64,000 nt of DNA from Dietzia aurantiaca (GTDB lineage Bacteria; Actinomycetota; Actinomycetes; Mycobacteriales; Mycobacteriaceae), in the NCBI RefSeq assembly GCF_021033825.1, contig NZ_JAIFXZ010000003.1, forward strand, positions 62,001-126,000. Direction: 5' to 3'. A program made the translations under genes and the position numbers. The notes below the pieces were generated by a model, which was not told the origin of the DNA, made no database searches, and worked only from the letters and a program-made list of their open reading frames with translations. Positions 44,417 through 52,230 of the stretch are shown in pieces (position 1 is the first letter of the stretch; each line of letters begins with the position of its first letter).

Positions 44417-45289
44417 TCACCGCTGTTCACGTTCGACCGGCAACCACAGTTCGCACGTGGCCGTGCTGAAGTCGTCGGCATGCTCGAGCACGGTGAGGAT
44501 CGACGGCCCGGGCCGCAGGCGCCACGGATTGGACGGGAACCACTCCGTGGCGGTGGCCGCCCACATCCGCTGCAGCGCGGCGGGGTGCTCGCCTGAGGAG
44601 CGGAATACCGCCCAGGTGCCCTCAGGCACGTCGATGGAGTCGAGGTCGGTGGGGATCGGGGTGTCGACGACGACGGCGACGCCGTGCAGATACGTGAGTT
44701 CGGCTCCTTCCGTGTAGTCGGGATCGACGTCGGCACTGACCTGCAGGATGCCGCCGGGTTCGGTGTCGGCGAGTTCTTTGAGTCGAGCGTGTTCTGCGGG
44801 CGGGATCGACTCGACGTGTGCGCGGATGTGCGGGTTCACGCCCTCGTGAATGAGTGGCACGCGGGCGGCATGGCCGATCAGGCGGAAGGCGTGGTGGTCG
44901 ATGATGCGGGCGTCCATGGGGATGCTCCCTTCAACGGTCAGGCGGAACCTGAGTACGGGTTGGCTGCGAAGGGGGCCGCCGTCCCGGCGGACCGCACCGT
45001 GGCTGACGCCGTGGACGGCGCGGAACGCCCGGCCGAACGCCTCTATCGAGCCGTAGCCGTAGCGGACCGCGATAGTGAGCAGATCCTCCTCGCCCATCAC
45101 GTCCGCCGTTGCGACGGTCATCCGGCGTCTGCGCAGATACTCGGAGACGGGCATCCCCGCCAGGGACGAGAACATGCGGCGCAGGTGATAGCCAGTGGTC
45201 CCGGACGCGGTGGCGATCGCCTCCACGTCGAGTTCGCCGGCCAGGTTGTCCTCGATCTCGTCGACGAGGCGGTTGAGGATCTCGATCAC
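44417..45289 (-). CDS. AraC family regulator with GyrI-like ligand domain
   Basis: 290 aa. The N-terminal double helix-turn-helix spans about residues 8-108 (TASGTTGYHLRRMFSSLAGM and VRYGYGSIEAFGRAFRAVHG). The GyrI/SOUL-like effector domain covers about 130-290, as in Rob/BmrR-type multidrug sensors. GTG 45289 follows GAAGGGAG at good spacing. It lies 67 bp after the ECF41 sigma gene on the same strand, so it may belong to that unit. Confidence 0.88.
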   Translation of the reverse strand: MIEILNRLVDEIEDNLAGELDVEAIATASGTTGYHLRRMFSSLAGMPVSEYLRRRRMTVATADVMGEEDLLTIAVRYGYGSIEAFGRAFRAVHGVSHGAVRRDGGPLRSQPVLRFRLTVEGSIPMDARIIDHHAFRLIGHAARVPLIHEGVNPHIRAHVESIPPAEHARLKELADTEPGGILQVSADVDPDYTEGAELTYLHGVAVVVDTPIPTDLDSIDVPEGTWAVFRSSGEHPAALQRMWAATATEWFPSNPWRLRPGPSILTVLEHADDFSTATCELWLPVEREQR

Positions 45290-45356
45290 GTGTGACTCCC
45301 TTCGCCGTCGACTCTGCTCGGAATCGGTCCGGGGCGCCCGACTTCTCCGGACCGGT

Positions 45357-46328
45357 TCAGTCGGCCGGACGGAACCCCTCCGGCAGCTCCACGCGGGTGA
45401 GCTTGTCCGGGTTGGCGTGGAACCAGACCCGCGTGACCCGGCCGTCCGTCGCACCGACCTGACCGATCCGCAGGACGCCCCGCGAGAACACGACCAGCGC
45501 CGTCTCCCCGTTGACGTCGACGGGCGCGATCATGCCGTCGGCGAGCTCGGCGGCCTTGACCAGGAAGTATGCGGTCTTGCGCGCGCCCACGATGTCGCGG
45601 CGGGCGGCATTGACCTTGCCGTCGCTGTCCGAGACCACACGGGCGTCAGCGGTGAGCGCGGCGATGGTCGCGGTCAGGTCTCCTGACATGACGGCATCGA
45701 CCAGCTGGCCGATGAGCTCGTCCGAGGCCCGCTCGGGCGGACGGAGGTCGGTGTCGAGCCGGTGCCGGGCCCGGCTCACCCACTGGCGGACAGTCGGCAC
45801 GGCGGTCTCGAGGATCTCCGCGATCTCGGAGTACGGCAGCTCGTAGGCCTCCCGCAGGACGAACGCCGCCCGCTCGGTGGGCACCAGTTGCTCGTAGGCC
45901 AACAGGACCGCGATCCGCAGATCGTCCCGGCGCTCGACCGCGTCCTCGGGCAGCAGCCCGGTGTCGACGGGCTCCGGCAGCCACGCGCCCGTGTAGGCCT
46001 CACGCTGACGACGGCGCAGCCGGTCCAGGCACAGTCGCGTGGTGACGGTGGTCAGCCAGGCCTCGGCGTTGTCCGGGGCCCCACCGCCCGGCATATCCCC
46101 GGAGCCCAGCGCGACCAGCCGGGCCAGGGCCTCGTCGGCGGCCTCCTCCGCGTCCGCCCACGTGCCGGTGAGGCGATACCCGATCCCGAGCAGCCGGCCC
46201 CGCACGCGGTCGAACGCGGCTTGGTCGGGCAGCGCGGTCAGCTCGGGCGCACGGGATCGATGTCGCGCTCCTCGACGCCCTTCAGCGAGCGCGGGTCCAG
46301 CCTCGTGGCCACGGCGATCCGATTCCAT
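45357..46328 (-). CDS. ECF41-type RNA polymerase sigma factor (SigJ-like)
   Basis: Sigma region 2 begins at VRGRLLGIGYRLTGTWADAE, and region 4 includes LPYSEIAEILETAVPTVRQW. The SnoaL-like C-terminal extension carries both ECF41 marks: a DGGGK-type motif (here DSDGK) and NPDKL near the end, which tune activity without a separate anti-sigma factor. ATG 46328 gives a 91-bp overlap with the upstream AhpD-like gene and an N-terminal tail of about 38 residues absent from relatives. GTG 46205, or a CTG overlapping the upstream stop, may be the true start. Confidence 0.9.
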   Translation of the reverse strand: MESDRRGHEAGPALAEGRRGARHRSRAPELTALPDQAAFDRVRGRLLGIGYRLTGTWADAEEAADEALARLVALGSGDMPGGGAPDNAEAWLTTVTTRLCLDRLRRRQREAYTGAWLPEPVDTGLLPEDAVERRDDLRIAVLLAYEQLVPTERAAFVLREAYELPYSEIAEILETAVPTVRQWVSRARHRLDTDLRPPERASDELIGQLVDAVMSGDLTATIAALTADARVVSDSDGKVNAARRDIVGARKTAYFLVKAAELADGMIAPVDVNGETALVVFSRGVLRIGQVGATDGRVTRVWFHANPDKLTRVELPEGFRPAD

Positions 46329-46747
46329 GCGTTGATGGTGACGATCTCCATGAGCAGCTGTCCAGCCCCGGATTCCCCGCGGTGCCGGACGACCTCGGCC
46401 CAGAGCTCGTCCGGGACGGATTCCTCGCCGTCGATGTAGGTGACGGCGTCGGCGAACCGTGCCACCACCCGCTGGTCCTCGGCCAGGTCGTCCGCGCGGG
46501 AGCTCGTGAGTTCGGCCGCGAGGATCCGCGCGTCGTCCCAGCCGTCCTTGCGGGCGTCGCGGCGGTGCATGGCCGTGCAGTAGCGGCAGCCATTGACCGC
46601 CGAGACCCGGAGCCTGATGAGGTGACTGTCCGCCCGCGAGACGCGGGCCCTCGTGTAGGCCTCCATCGCCACCATGGGCGCCATCGCACCCGCGCTGATC
46701 TTCTTGCGCTTCATCCCGCCTTGCGGGCTGCTCTCGTGTGTACTCAT
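46238..46747 (-). CDS. Carboxymuconolactone decarboxylase/AhpD-like protein, ECF41 partner
   Basis: Up to 169 aa. The AhpD core is NGCRYCTAMHRRDARKDG, with C54, C57 and H61 forming the redox CxxC-xxx-H site. CMD proteins are the usual genomic partners and promoter targets of ECF41 sigma factors. A matching ECF41 promoter lies directly upstream. With that promoter, transcription would begin about 3 nt before ATG 46747, giving leaderless translation, or ATG 46714 (after AAGGCGGG) is used, which also fits family length. Confidence 0.88.
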   Translation of the reverse strand: MSTHESSPQGGMKRKKISAGAMAPMVAMEAYTRARVSRADSHLIRLRVSAVNGCRYCTAMHRRDARKDGWDDARILAAELTSSRADDLAEDQRVVARFADAVTYIDGEESVPDELWAEVVRHRGESGAGQLLMEIVTINAWNRIAVATRLDPRSLKGVEERDIDPVRPS

Positions 46748-46755
46748 ATCCCTTC

Positions 46756-46782
46756 GACGCACGAGCGCCCCGAAACGTGACA
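46756..46782 (-). promoter_or_regulatory. ECF41-type promoter of the AhpD-like/sigma operon
   Basis: On the reverse strand, TGTCACG (46782-46776) is followed by 16 bases and CGTC (46759-46756). The reported ECF41 consensus is TGTCACA at -35 and CGTC at -10 with about this spacing. The gene for the matching sigma factor lies in the operon it would drive. Confidence 0.75.
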
Positions 46783-46855
46783 GTCGCGCACCGGGGTGAG
46801 GGCTGTGGGCGCGGCTACGCTGGGAATCCACCGCCCCGACCGAGGAGCTCCAGTC

Positions 46856-47515
46856 ATGACCGAGCCCAGCAGCCCCGACCCCACCGGCCCGGAGCCGGTT
46901 CCCGCACCCGACCTGCTGCTCTCCGACGCCGAGCGCCTGCACGCGTTGACGGCGCTCGGCGACCACTATGCGGCGGGCCGCCTGGACGACTCGGAGTTCC
47001 ACGCCCGGTCGGGCGACGTGGCCGCGGCCCGCACTCTGCGCCAGCTCCGCGGGACATTCAGCGATCTGCCCGGCGGGATGCCCCTGACCTCGGTCGACGG
47101 TATGATTGTCCGGTCGGCCACGGTCGGCGATCAGGTGGGCGCGGGCGGGGTGGTGGCGTCGTCGTCGGGCGCTTCTTCCACCCAGGTGCCGGCGCACCGG
47201 GACGTCGACGCCGAGCTGGCGGAGCTGCGTAAGCGCGGCAAGACCATCGAGGCGCTGGACGGCGTCGTGGTGGGCGTGACGCTGGTGGCATTCCTCATCC
47301 TGCAGTTCGTGGTGGGCTGGAACTTCGCGTGGATCGTGTGGCCGTCGCTGGCGCTGACGCTCGGCATCCCGCGCCTGATCCTGCGCTACAACGACGACGA
47401 CGAAGCCACCTACGAGAAGCTCAAGAAGGCCGACCAGAAGGCGCGCGAGGACCGGCTGCGCGCGGCGAACGACCGGATCCGCGAGCTGGGCGACGGGCGC
47501 GAGGGCCGGGGCTGA
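46856..47515 (+). CDS. DUF1707 membrane protein
   Basis: 219 aa. The DUF1707 domain covers about residues 20-70 (LLLSDAERLHALTALGDHYA then AGRLDDSEFHAR, ending DLPGG). A Gly/Ser linker precedes two membrane helices at about 140-160 and 163-180 (VVVGVTLVAFLILQFVVGWN). The charged C-terminal tail (KLKKADQKAREDRLRAANDR) is likely a coiled coil in the cytoplasm. Function unknown. The ribosome site GAGGAG is 8 nt before ATG 46856. Copy 6 of the palindrome follows its stop. Confidence 0.85.
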   Translation: MTEPSSPDPTGPEPVPAPDLLLSDAERLHALTALGDHYAAGRLDDSEFHARSGDVAAARTLRQLRGTFSDLPGGMPLTSVDGMIVRSATVGDQVGAGGVVASSSGASSTQVPAHRDVDAELAELRKRGKTIEALDGVVVGVTLVAFLILQFVVGWNFAWIVWPSLALTLGIPRLILRYNDDDEATYEKLKKADQKAREDRLRAANDRIRELGDGREGRG

Positions 47516-47532
47516 CATCCTCGTTCAGGCCT

Positions 47533-47579
47533 CTGACCTGGGGTGCCCTGGAGGGGGCGAGCAGGGCACCCCAAGTCAG
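47533..47579. repeat. 47-bp palindromic repeat, copy 6 (spacer class A)
   Basis: Left arm CTGACCTGGGGTGCCCTG, right arm CAGGGCACCCCAAGTCAG, spacer GAGGGGGCGAG. One mismatch lies in the outer stem. It fills the gap between the convergent DUF1707 and MFS genes, a terminator-like position. Confidence 0.9.
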
Positions 47580-47587
47580 AGGGGGTC

Positions 47588-48907
47588 TCAGGTGTCCTCG
47601 AGTGCGACGCCCTTGCGCTCGGGGAGGGTGAAGGCCGCCAGGGCGGCGACGACGAAGGCCGCCGCGAACACCGCGAAGACCAGCACCGTGTCGCCCGCAT
47701 CGAGCAGGAACGGCACGAGCAGTGGCGCGATGATGGAGGCGATCCGCCCGAATGCCGCGGCTGCGCCGGTGCCCGCGCCGCGGGCCTGAGTGGGGTAGAG
47801 CTCCGGGCCGATCGCGTACAGCGCGCCCCACGCGCCGAGGTTGAAGAACGAGAGCGCCATACCCGCGGCAATGATCGTGGCCGGGGAGTCGGCGAGGCCG
47901 AACAGACCGGCCGCAACGGCGGAGCCGGCGAGGAAGACCGCGAGCGTGATGCGTCGGCCCCACACCTCGATGAGCCAGGCCGCGACCGCGTAGCCGGGCA
48001 GCTGGGCCAGCGTGATGATGAGCGTGTAGCCGAAGGATTTGACCAGGTCGAAGCCCTGGGCCACGAGCAGGCTCGGCAGCCAGATGAACGCGCCGTAGTA
48101 GGAGAAGTTGATCCCGAACCACACGATCCACAGTGCGCCGGTACGGCGGCGCAGGCGCGGGGACCAGATCGACTCGAGTGGCTCCTCGGCGACCGATCCA
48201 GAAGCACGCTCCCGGTCGGCCGGGGCTGCGGACTCGACCCCGGCTGCCTCCTCGAATTCGCGGACCACGCCCTCGGCCTCGGCGTGACGGCCCTTCGACT
48301 CGAGGTAGCGCACCGACTCGGGCAGCCCGAACCGCACGACCAGCGCGTAGGCGGCGGGGACGAGGCCGATGGCCAGGGCCCAGCGCCAGCCGGCGTCGCT
48401 GGCCGGCACCACGAAGTAGCCGATCACGGCGGCCATGATCCAACCGACGGCCCAGAAGCCCTCAAGGATGACCACCACGCGGCCGCGGATCTTGCGGGGC
48501 GCGAACTCGCTGACCAGCGTGGACGCGACCGGCAATTCGGCGCCCAGTCCGAGGCCTACGATGAAGCGCAGCACGATGAGCATCGCGATGCCCGTCGACA
48601 GCGCCGCGGCGCCGGTGGCGATGCCGTAGACCAGCAGTGTGGCGGCGAAGACCTGACGGCGGCCGATCCTGTCGGCGAGCAGCCCGCCGAACGCGGCGCC
48701 CAGAGCCATGCCGACGAACCCGATCGAGCCGATCCACGACAGCTCGGTGGGAGTGAGCGACCAGTGGACGGCCAGCGCCGCCATGACGAAGGAGATGAGT
48801 CCGACGTCCATGGCGTCCAGGGCCCAGCCGAGGCCCGAGCCGAGCAGCAGCCTGCGATGCTTGCGGGTGAACGGCAGGCCGTCGAGCCGCTCCGTGCGAG
48901 TGGTCAT
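47588..48907 (-). CDS. MFS transporter, sugar/organic-acid porter type
   Basis: 439 aa and 12 predicted helices. The loop 2-3 motif is GGLLADRIGRRQVFAATLLV near residue 74. GLGLGAELPVASTLVSEFAP (helix 4 region) and FGLPESVRYLESKGR (sugar-porter PES-type motif) near 200 place it in the metabolite:H+ symporter/aromatic acid-sugar porter group. The central loop is acidic. Substrate unknown. Confidence 0.9.
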   Translation of the reverse strand: MTTRTERLDGLPFTRKHRRLLLGSGLGWALDAMDVGLISFVMAALAVHWSLTPTELSWIGSIGFVGMALGAAFGGLLADRIGRRQVFAATLLVYGIATGAAALSTGIAMLIVLRFIVGLGLGAELPVASTLVSEFAPRKIRGRVVVILEGFWAVGWIMAAVIGYFVVPASDAGWRWALAIGLVPAAYALVVRFGLPESVRYLESKGRHAEAEGVVREFEEAAGVESAAPADRERASGSVAEEPLESIWSPRLRRRTGALWIVWFGINFSYYGAFIWLPSLLVAQGFDLVKSFGYTLIITLAQLPGYAVAAWLIEVWGRRITLAVFLAGSAVAAGLFGLADSPATIIAAGMALSFFNLGAWGALYAIGPELYPTQARGAGTGAAAAFGRIASIIAPLLVPFLLDAGDTVLVFAVFAAAFVVAALAAFTLPERKGVALEDT

Positions 48908-49041
48908 GGTCGTGACGCTACTCCGCCTCTCGCACAGGTCGGCCGACCGTCCTGACCAGTCGAAGTCGCCAACAGATTCGTCCAGACACCAGGCGCGACG
49001 ATCGGCTTTTCCGATACGGGCGCGCGCCGCGGGTCGGTTCC

Positions 49042-49278
49042 ATGTCCGACCCGTCTGCGATGCTGCGCCGCGTGGACCGGGTCGATGGGTTGCGGATGTT
49101 CCGGCGGTTGATTCCCCGCCGGTGGAAGCGCGTCGTTGGGATCGCCGTGCTCATTGGAATGCTGGCGCGTCCGGACCTCGCGGCGCAGGCGGCATCGTGG
49201 GTCTGGGAAGAGCGAGCCCAGCGGATGGGCTCGATCATGACGGACACCTTCGGTCCAGTAGCCCCGCCCGGCTTCTGA
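49042..49278 (+). CDS. Small hypothetical protein with one membrane helix
   Basis: 78 aa. A basic stretch (RRLIPRRWKR) precedes a weak hydrophobic segment, VVGIAVLIGMLARPDLAAQA at about residues 31-50, then an amphipathic end. Third-position GC is moderately high, which supports coding. There is no clear ribosome site before ATG 49042, and I do not recognise a family. It fills the gap between the MFS and PPOX genes. Confidence 0.4.
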   Translation: MSDPSAMLRRVDRVDGLRMFRRLIPRRWKRVVGIAVLIGMLARPDLAAQAASWVWEERAQRMGSIMTDTFGPVAPPGF

Positions 49279-49342
49279 GCGGCACACTGGAGACGGCAGG
49301 GCCAGCGTCACGCTGGTCACCGGTAACCCGATAGGAGTCACC

Positions 49343-49750
49343 ATGCCCGCCACACCCCTCGCCGACGATGTCCGCGAACTGCTCCTCAAGCCCAACCCGG
49401 CCGTGATGGCGACGATCCGCAAGGACGGCTCGCCGGTCACCGTCCCCACCTGGTACCGGCTGGTGGGAGACCGGATCCTGCTCAACCTCGACAAGAGCCG
49501 CGTCCGGCTGCAGCACATCCAGCGGGACCCGCGGGTGGCGCTGTCGGTCATGGAGGCCGGCAACTGGACGACCCACGTGAGCATCCAGGGCCGCGTGGTG
49601 GAGATCGTCGACGACCCGAACCTGGAGGGAATCGACTCGCTCGCGCAGCACTACACCGGCCAGGACTACTTCAACCGGGAGGATCCGCGCGTGGACGCCT
49701 GGGTCGAGATCGACCACGTGCACGTGTGGGGCGATCTCGCCCGCTCCTGA
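49343..49750 (+). CDS. PPOX-class F420-dependent oxidoreductase-like protein
   Basis: 135 aa split-barrel flavin/deazaflavin-binding protein. VMATIRKDGSPVTVPTWYRL at residues 21-40, then LLNLDKSRVRLQHIQRDPRV and ALSVMEAGNW are the pyridoxamine-oxidase-like family motifs. Actinobacterial members of this type often bind F420. Substrate unknown. TAGGAGT precedes ATG 49343. Confidence 0.87.
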   Translation: MPATPLADDVRELLLKPNPAVMATIRKDGSPVTVPTWYRLVGDRILLNLDKSRVRLQHIQRDPRVALSVMEAGNWTTHVSIQGRVVEIVDDPNLEGIDSLAQHYTGQDYFNREDPRVDAWVEIDHVHVWGDLARS

Positions 49751-49766
49751 CGCCCGAGGCCGGCAT

Positions 49767-49991
49767 CTAGGCCCGGTCCGCGACTCCGGAGTGCTCGGCG
49801 CAGTGCGCGCAACAGTAGACGGTGCCGTCGACCTCCACACCGTGGCCCAGGATCCGGCAACTGCAGTGCGAGCAGGTCGGCGCCATCGCGTGGGCCGCGC
49901 ACTCGAAGCTGTCGAACGTTCCCGACCTGTCGCCCTGGGTGAGGGTGAAGGCCTTGTCGTAGTCGTTTCCGCACGTATCGCACTTGGCCAT
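49767..49991 (-). CDS. Cysteine-rich metallothionein-like protein
   Basis: 74 aa with nine cysteines: C4 and C7 (CDTCGNDYDKAF), C31, C40, C43 and C45 (CSHCSCRILGHG, counting from C40), then C60, C61 and C64 (YCCAHCAEHSG). The C-terminal half resembles prokaryotic metallothioneins; the N-terminal CxxC looks like a zinc ribbon. It probably binds zinc or another soft metal in the cytoplasm. Its end is 16 bp from the convergent PPOX gene stop. Confidence 0.78.
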   Translation of the reverse strand: MAKCDTCGNDYDKAFTLTQGDRSGTFDSFECAAHAMAPTCSHCSCRILGHGVEVDGTVYCCAHCAEHSGVADRA

Positions 49992-50190
49992 GTCCGCCTC
50001 CTCGGCTCGTTGGTTCGGCGCTTGGCGTCAACGTAGGCGCGGCCACCGCCCCTCACAACCGGTCGGGGGGACGTGGGTCGATCCCGATCCGGGACGACGA
50101 CGAGCAGCCCTACCCTGTGAGCACGCTCACTCGCCTGGGCGCCATTACGTCGGTGCCGAGTCCGGCGCCCTGAAACCTCCGGAGCCCCGC

Positions 50191-50766
50191 ATGTCCGATC
50201 GTTATCCCCTCGCCGAGCTCGACGACCTGCCCGAGGATCTGCGCGAGCGCATCCTCGCCGAACAGGAGAAGGCCGGGTTCATCCCCGAGGTGTTCCTGAT
50301 GTTCGGCCGACGCCCGGCGGAGTCGCGGGCGTTTTTCGCCTATCACGACGCGCTGATGGAGCGTGAGGGCTCGAACATGTCCAAGGCGGACAAGGAGATG
50401 ATCGTCGTGACCGTCTCCGGGCAGAACAACTGCCAGTTCTGCGTGGTCGCGCACGGCGCCATCCTGCGGATCGTCAAGAAGGACCCGTACATCTCAGACC
50501 AGTTGGCCGTGAGCTACCACAAGGCGGTTTTGTCCCCGCGTGAGCGCGCGATCTGCGACTTCGCCACGAAGGTCAATCTGCGCTCGGACGAGTTGTGCGA
50601 TGCCGACTACGACGCGCTCTACGAGCACGGCCTCGACTCTGAGGACGCCTGGGACATCGCCGCCATCACGGGCTTGTTCGGACTCAGCAACCGTCTGGCC
50701 AACGCCTCGGAGATGCGTCCGAACCCGGAGTTCTACGTCATGGGCCGCATCCCGCGGCAGAAGTGA
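50191..50766 (+). CDS. AhpD-like/carboxymuconolactone decarboxylase family protein
   Basis: 191 aa of the peroxidase-related (uncharacterised alkylhydroperoxidase) subgroup. The redox site is QNNCQFCVVAHGA with C81, C84 and H88. The start PLAELDDLPEDLRERI and KAGFIPEVFLMFGRRP are typical of this subgroup. It is not close to the ECF41-linked AhpD-like protein at 46238-46747, and no ECF41 promoter was seen upstream. ATG 50191 is the family start. Confidence 0.87.
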   Translation: MSDRYPLAELDDLPEDLRERILAEQEKAGFIPEVFLMFGRRPAESRAFFAYHDALMEREGSNMSKADKEMIVVTVSGQNNCQFCVVAHGAILRIVKKDPYISDQLAVSYHKAVLSPRERAICDFATKVNLRSDELCDADYDALYEHGLDSEDAWDIAAITGLFGLSNRLANASEMRPNPEFYVMGRIPRQK

Positions 50767-50843
50767 CCAAATGCTGACGGCCGGCGCGCGGCACAATCAC
50801 GAGCGCCGTCCGTCTGCGAATGTACTACCGAATGTGGTCGGCG

Positions 50844-51530
50844 TCAGCCGTTCTCGGCGACGACACCGCACGCGATGCGGCTGCCGCCGTCGCCGGCCAT
50901 GTGCGTATCCTCGTCCGGCCCGTCGGGCGCGTAGCGCTCCGGGATGTTGGCCAGATTGTCTGACTTCTCGTGGATCATCACGGCCGATCCGTCGTCGTCG
51001 AGAAGCTGGTCGCGGTCCAGTCGATCGGTGAACGTGACGATCTCACCGGTTCCGTCGTCGGCCACGTAGAGGGGCGGCAGATCGCCGGCGTGATTCGGGT
51101 GGACGGCCTCGTCGTCGTCGCCCTTCAGGTGGCCCCCTGCGGACAGGAATGCTCCGCGCTCGCCGGGGTCACTGGGGTTCTCGCTGTCGGGTTCACACAA
51201 TCCGGTGGTATGGATGTGCAGGCCGTGGAAGCCGGGCGGCAGGTCCATCGCCTTGGCGGTGACCATGGTGCCCCCGTCCACCTCGGCGAACTCGACAGTG
51301 CCGCGCGGCTCGCCCTCCGGAGTGACCAGGTCAGCGACGGCGAACTGCTCACCCTCGTCGGAGTCGGCGACCTCAGTGGAGGTGTCGCTCTGCGGCGTGA
51401 CCTCGCCCTGGGCGGCCGGCGAGTCCTCTCCGGTCCCGCAGGACGCTGCCAGAAGAGCGGCCGCGGAGAGTGCGACAAACGTTGAACTGCGGCGGACTCG
51501 TCGTGCTGTGGTCGTGGTGCGTGGAGTCAT
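50844..51530 (-). CDS. sodC: Cu/Zn superoxide dismutase, lipoprotein
   Basis: 228 aa. A basic N-terminus and hydrophobic stretch end at LLAASC, with C31 as likely lipidated cysteine. After an acidic linker, the SOD fold shows the copper histidines in FHGLHIHTTGLC, the zinc-site region GGHLKGDDDEAVHPNHAGDL and the C-terminal RIACGVV cysteine that pairs with the one in TTGLC. It detoxifies superoxide outside the membrane. AGGAGG precedes ATG 51530. Confidence 0.92.
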   Translation of the reverse strand: MTPRTTTTARRVRRSSTFVALSAAALLAASCGTGEDSPAAQGEVTPQSDTSTEVADSDEGEQFAVADLVTPEGEPRGTVEFAEVDGGTMVTAKAMDLPPGFHGLHIHTTGLCEPDSENPSDPGERGAFLSAGGHLKGDDDEAVHPNHAGDLPPLYVADDGTGEIVTFTDRLDRDQLLDDDGSAVMIHEKSDNLANIPERYAPDGPDEDTHMAGDGGSRIACGVVAENG

Positions 51531-51675
51531 CGAAGGGCCTCCTCGTCGGCGGTGCTGCAGCGCCTTCGAGGCGCCGGTGGCGGCCACGGTACCGACCGCA
51601 TGTAGCGGCGCAACCGTGAACGCGGCCGAGTGGACGGGACCTCACCAGCGAGGCGAATTGTGGGGCTACCACAAA

Positions 51676-51690
51676 GTAAGGAAGCCTTAC
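51676..51690. promoter_or_regulatory. Palindrome GTAAGG-AAG-CCTTAC upstream of sodC and flp
   Basis: A perfect 6-3-6 inverted repeat in the divergent region. The right half with its flank (GCCTTACCTGA) resembles half of an IdeR/DtxR iron box, but the left half does not, so metal control is only a possibility. Confidence 0.4.
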
Positions 51691-51879
51691 CTGAAATATC
51701 CCGCAAGTCGTACGTTCGCCCGACTACTAATCGGACCCATGTCCCACTAGATGGCCGCGGCGACGTCCGCTTCCATGCGGAAATCTCTTGTGCCACGTGC
51801 TGTCTCACCTGCACGAGGTCTACACACGCGTACACATCTCCCGCAGAGTGACGTTCGTTACAGAAAGTTTTCCAAAGGC

Positions 51880-51908
51880 TTGCGCTTGCGTGACCGGCCC
51901 TGCATACT
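51880..51908 (+). promoter_or_regulatory. Possible sigma-A-type promoter of the Tad locus
   Basis: TTGCGC and CATACT are separated by exactly 17 bases; the matches to consensus are only 3 and 4 of 6. It would start transcription near 51915 and leave an 80-nt leader before flp. Confidence 0.35.
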
Positions 51909-51994
51909 CTTCTCAGCGCCAACTCAGAAAGAGCGAGGCGCATCCCCTCCCCTCGAGCCGCCTCGGCTCATTCCCTCGCAAGAAAGGGTTCATC

Positions 51995-52216
51995 ATGAAC
52001 CAGGCTTACTACGCCCTGCTCACCGTCCAGGCGTTCTTCAGCGACCGCCTCGACAACCGCAAGGACCGCGGCGCTACGGCTGTTGAGTATGGACTGATGG
52101 TCGGACTGATCGCCGTCGTCATCATTGCTGCTGTCACCCTGCTGGGCGGCCAGCTCGAAGCGCTTTTCGACAAGCTCACGGACGGACTGGCGAAGTCTTC
52201 CGGAAAGACTAGCTAA
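51995..52216 (+). CDS. flp: Flp-type type IVb pilin
   Basis: 73 aa. The prepilin cleavage site is RG-ATAVEYGLMVGLIAVVII, cut after G26. The +5 glutamate is E31 and is followed directly by the tyrosine typical of Flp pilins (EYG). One hydrophobic helix over about 33-52 forms the fibre core. The leader is unusually long (26 residues) and charged. The ribosome site AAGAAAGGG precedes ATG 51995. First gene of the Tad locus; a hairpin separates it from tadE. Confidence 0.93.
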   Translation: MNQAYYALLTVQAFFSDRLDNRKDRGATAVEYGLMVGLIAVVIIAAVTLLGGQLEALFDKLTDGLAKSSGKTS

Positions 52217-52230
52217 GGCAGCCACGCCAC

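Larger units (their letters stand above)
51531..51994. other. 464-bp intergenic region between sodC and the Tad locus
   Basis: AT-richer than its surroundings, especially over 51660-51900. It holds a palindrome GTAAGG-AAG-CCTTAC and a plausible promoter for the pilin gene with an 80-nt leader. I see no gene in it; the frames that cross it lack ribosome sites. Confidence 0.6.

Noticed and set aside
50160-50180. A possible seventh palindrome copy (GGCGCCCTGAAAC)
   Set aside because: Only eight bases resemble one arm, and no second arm follows at the fixed distance.
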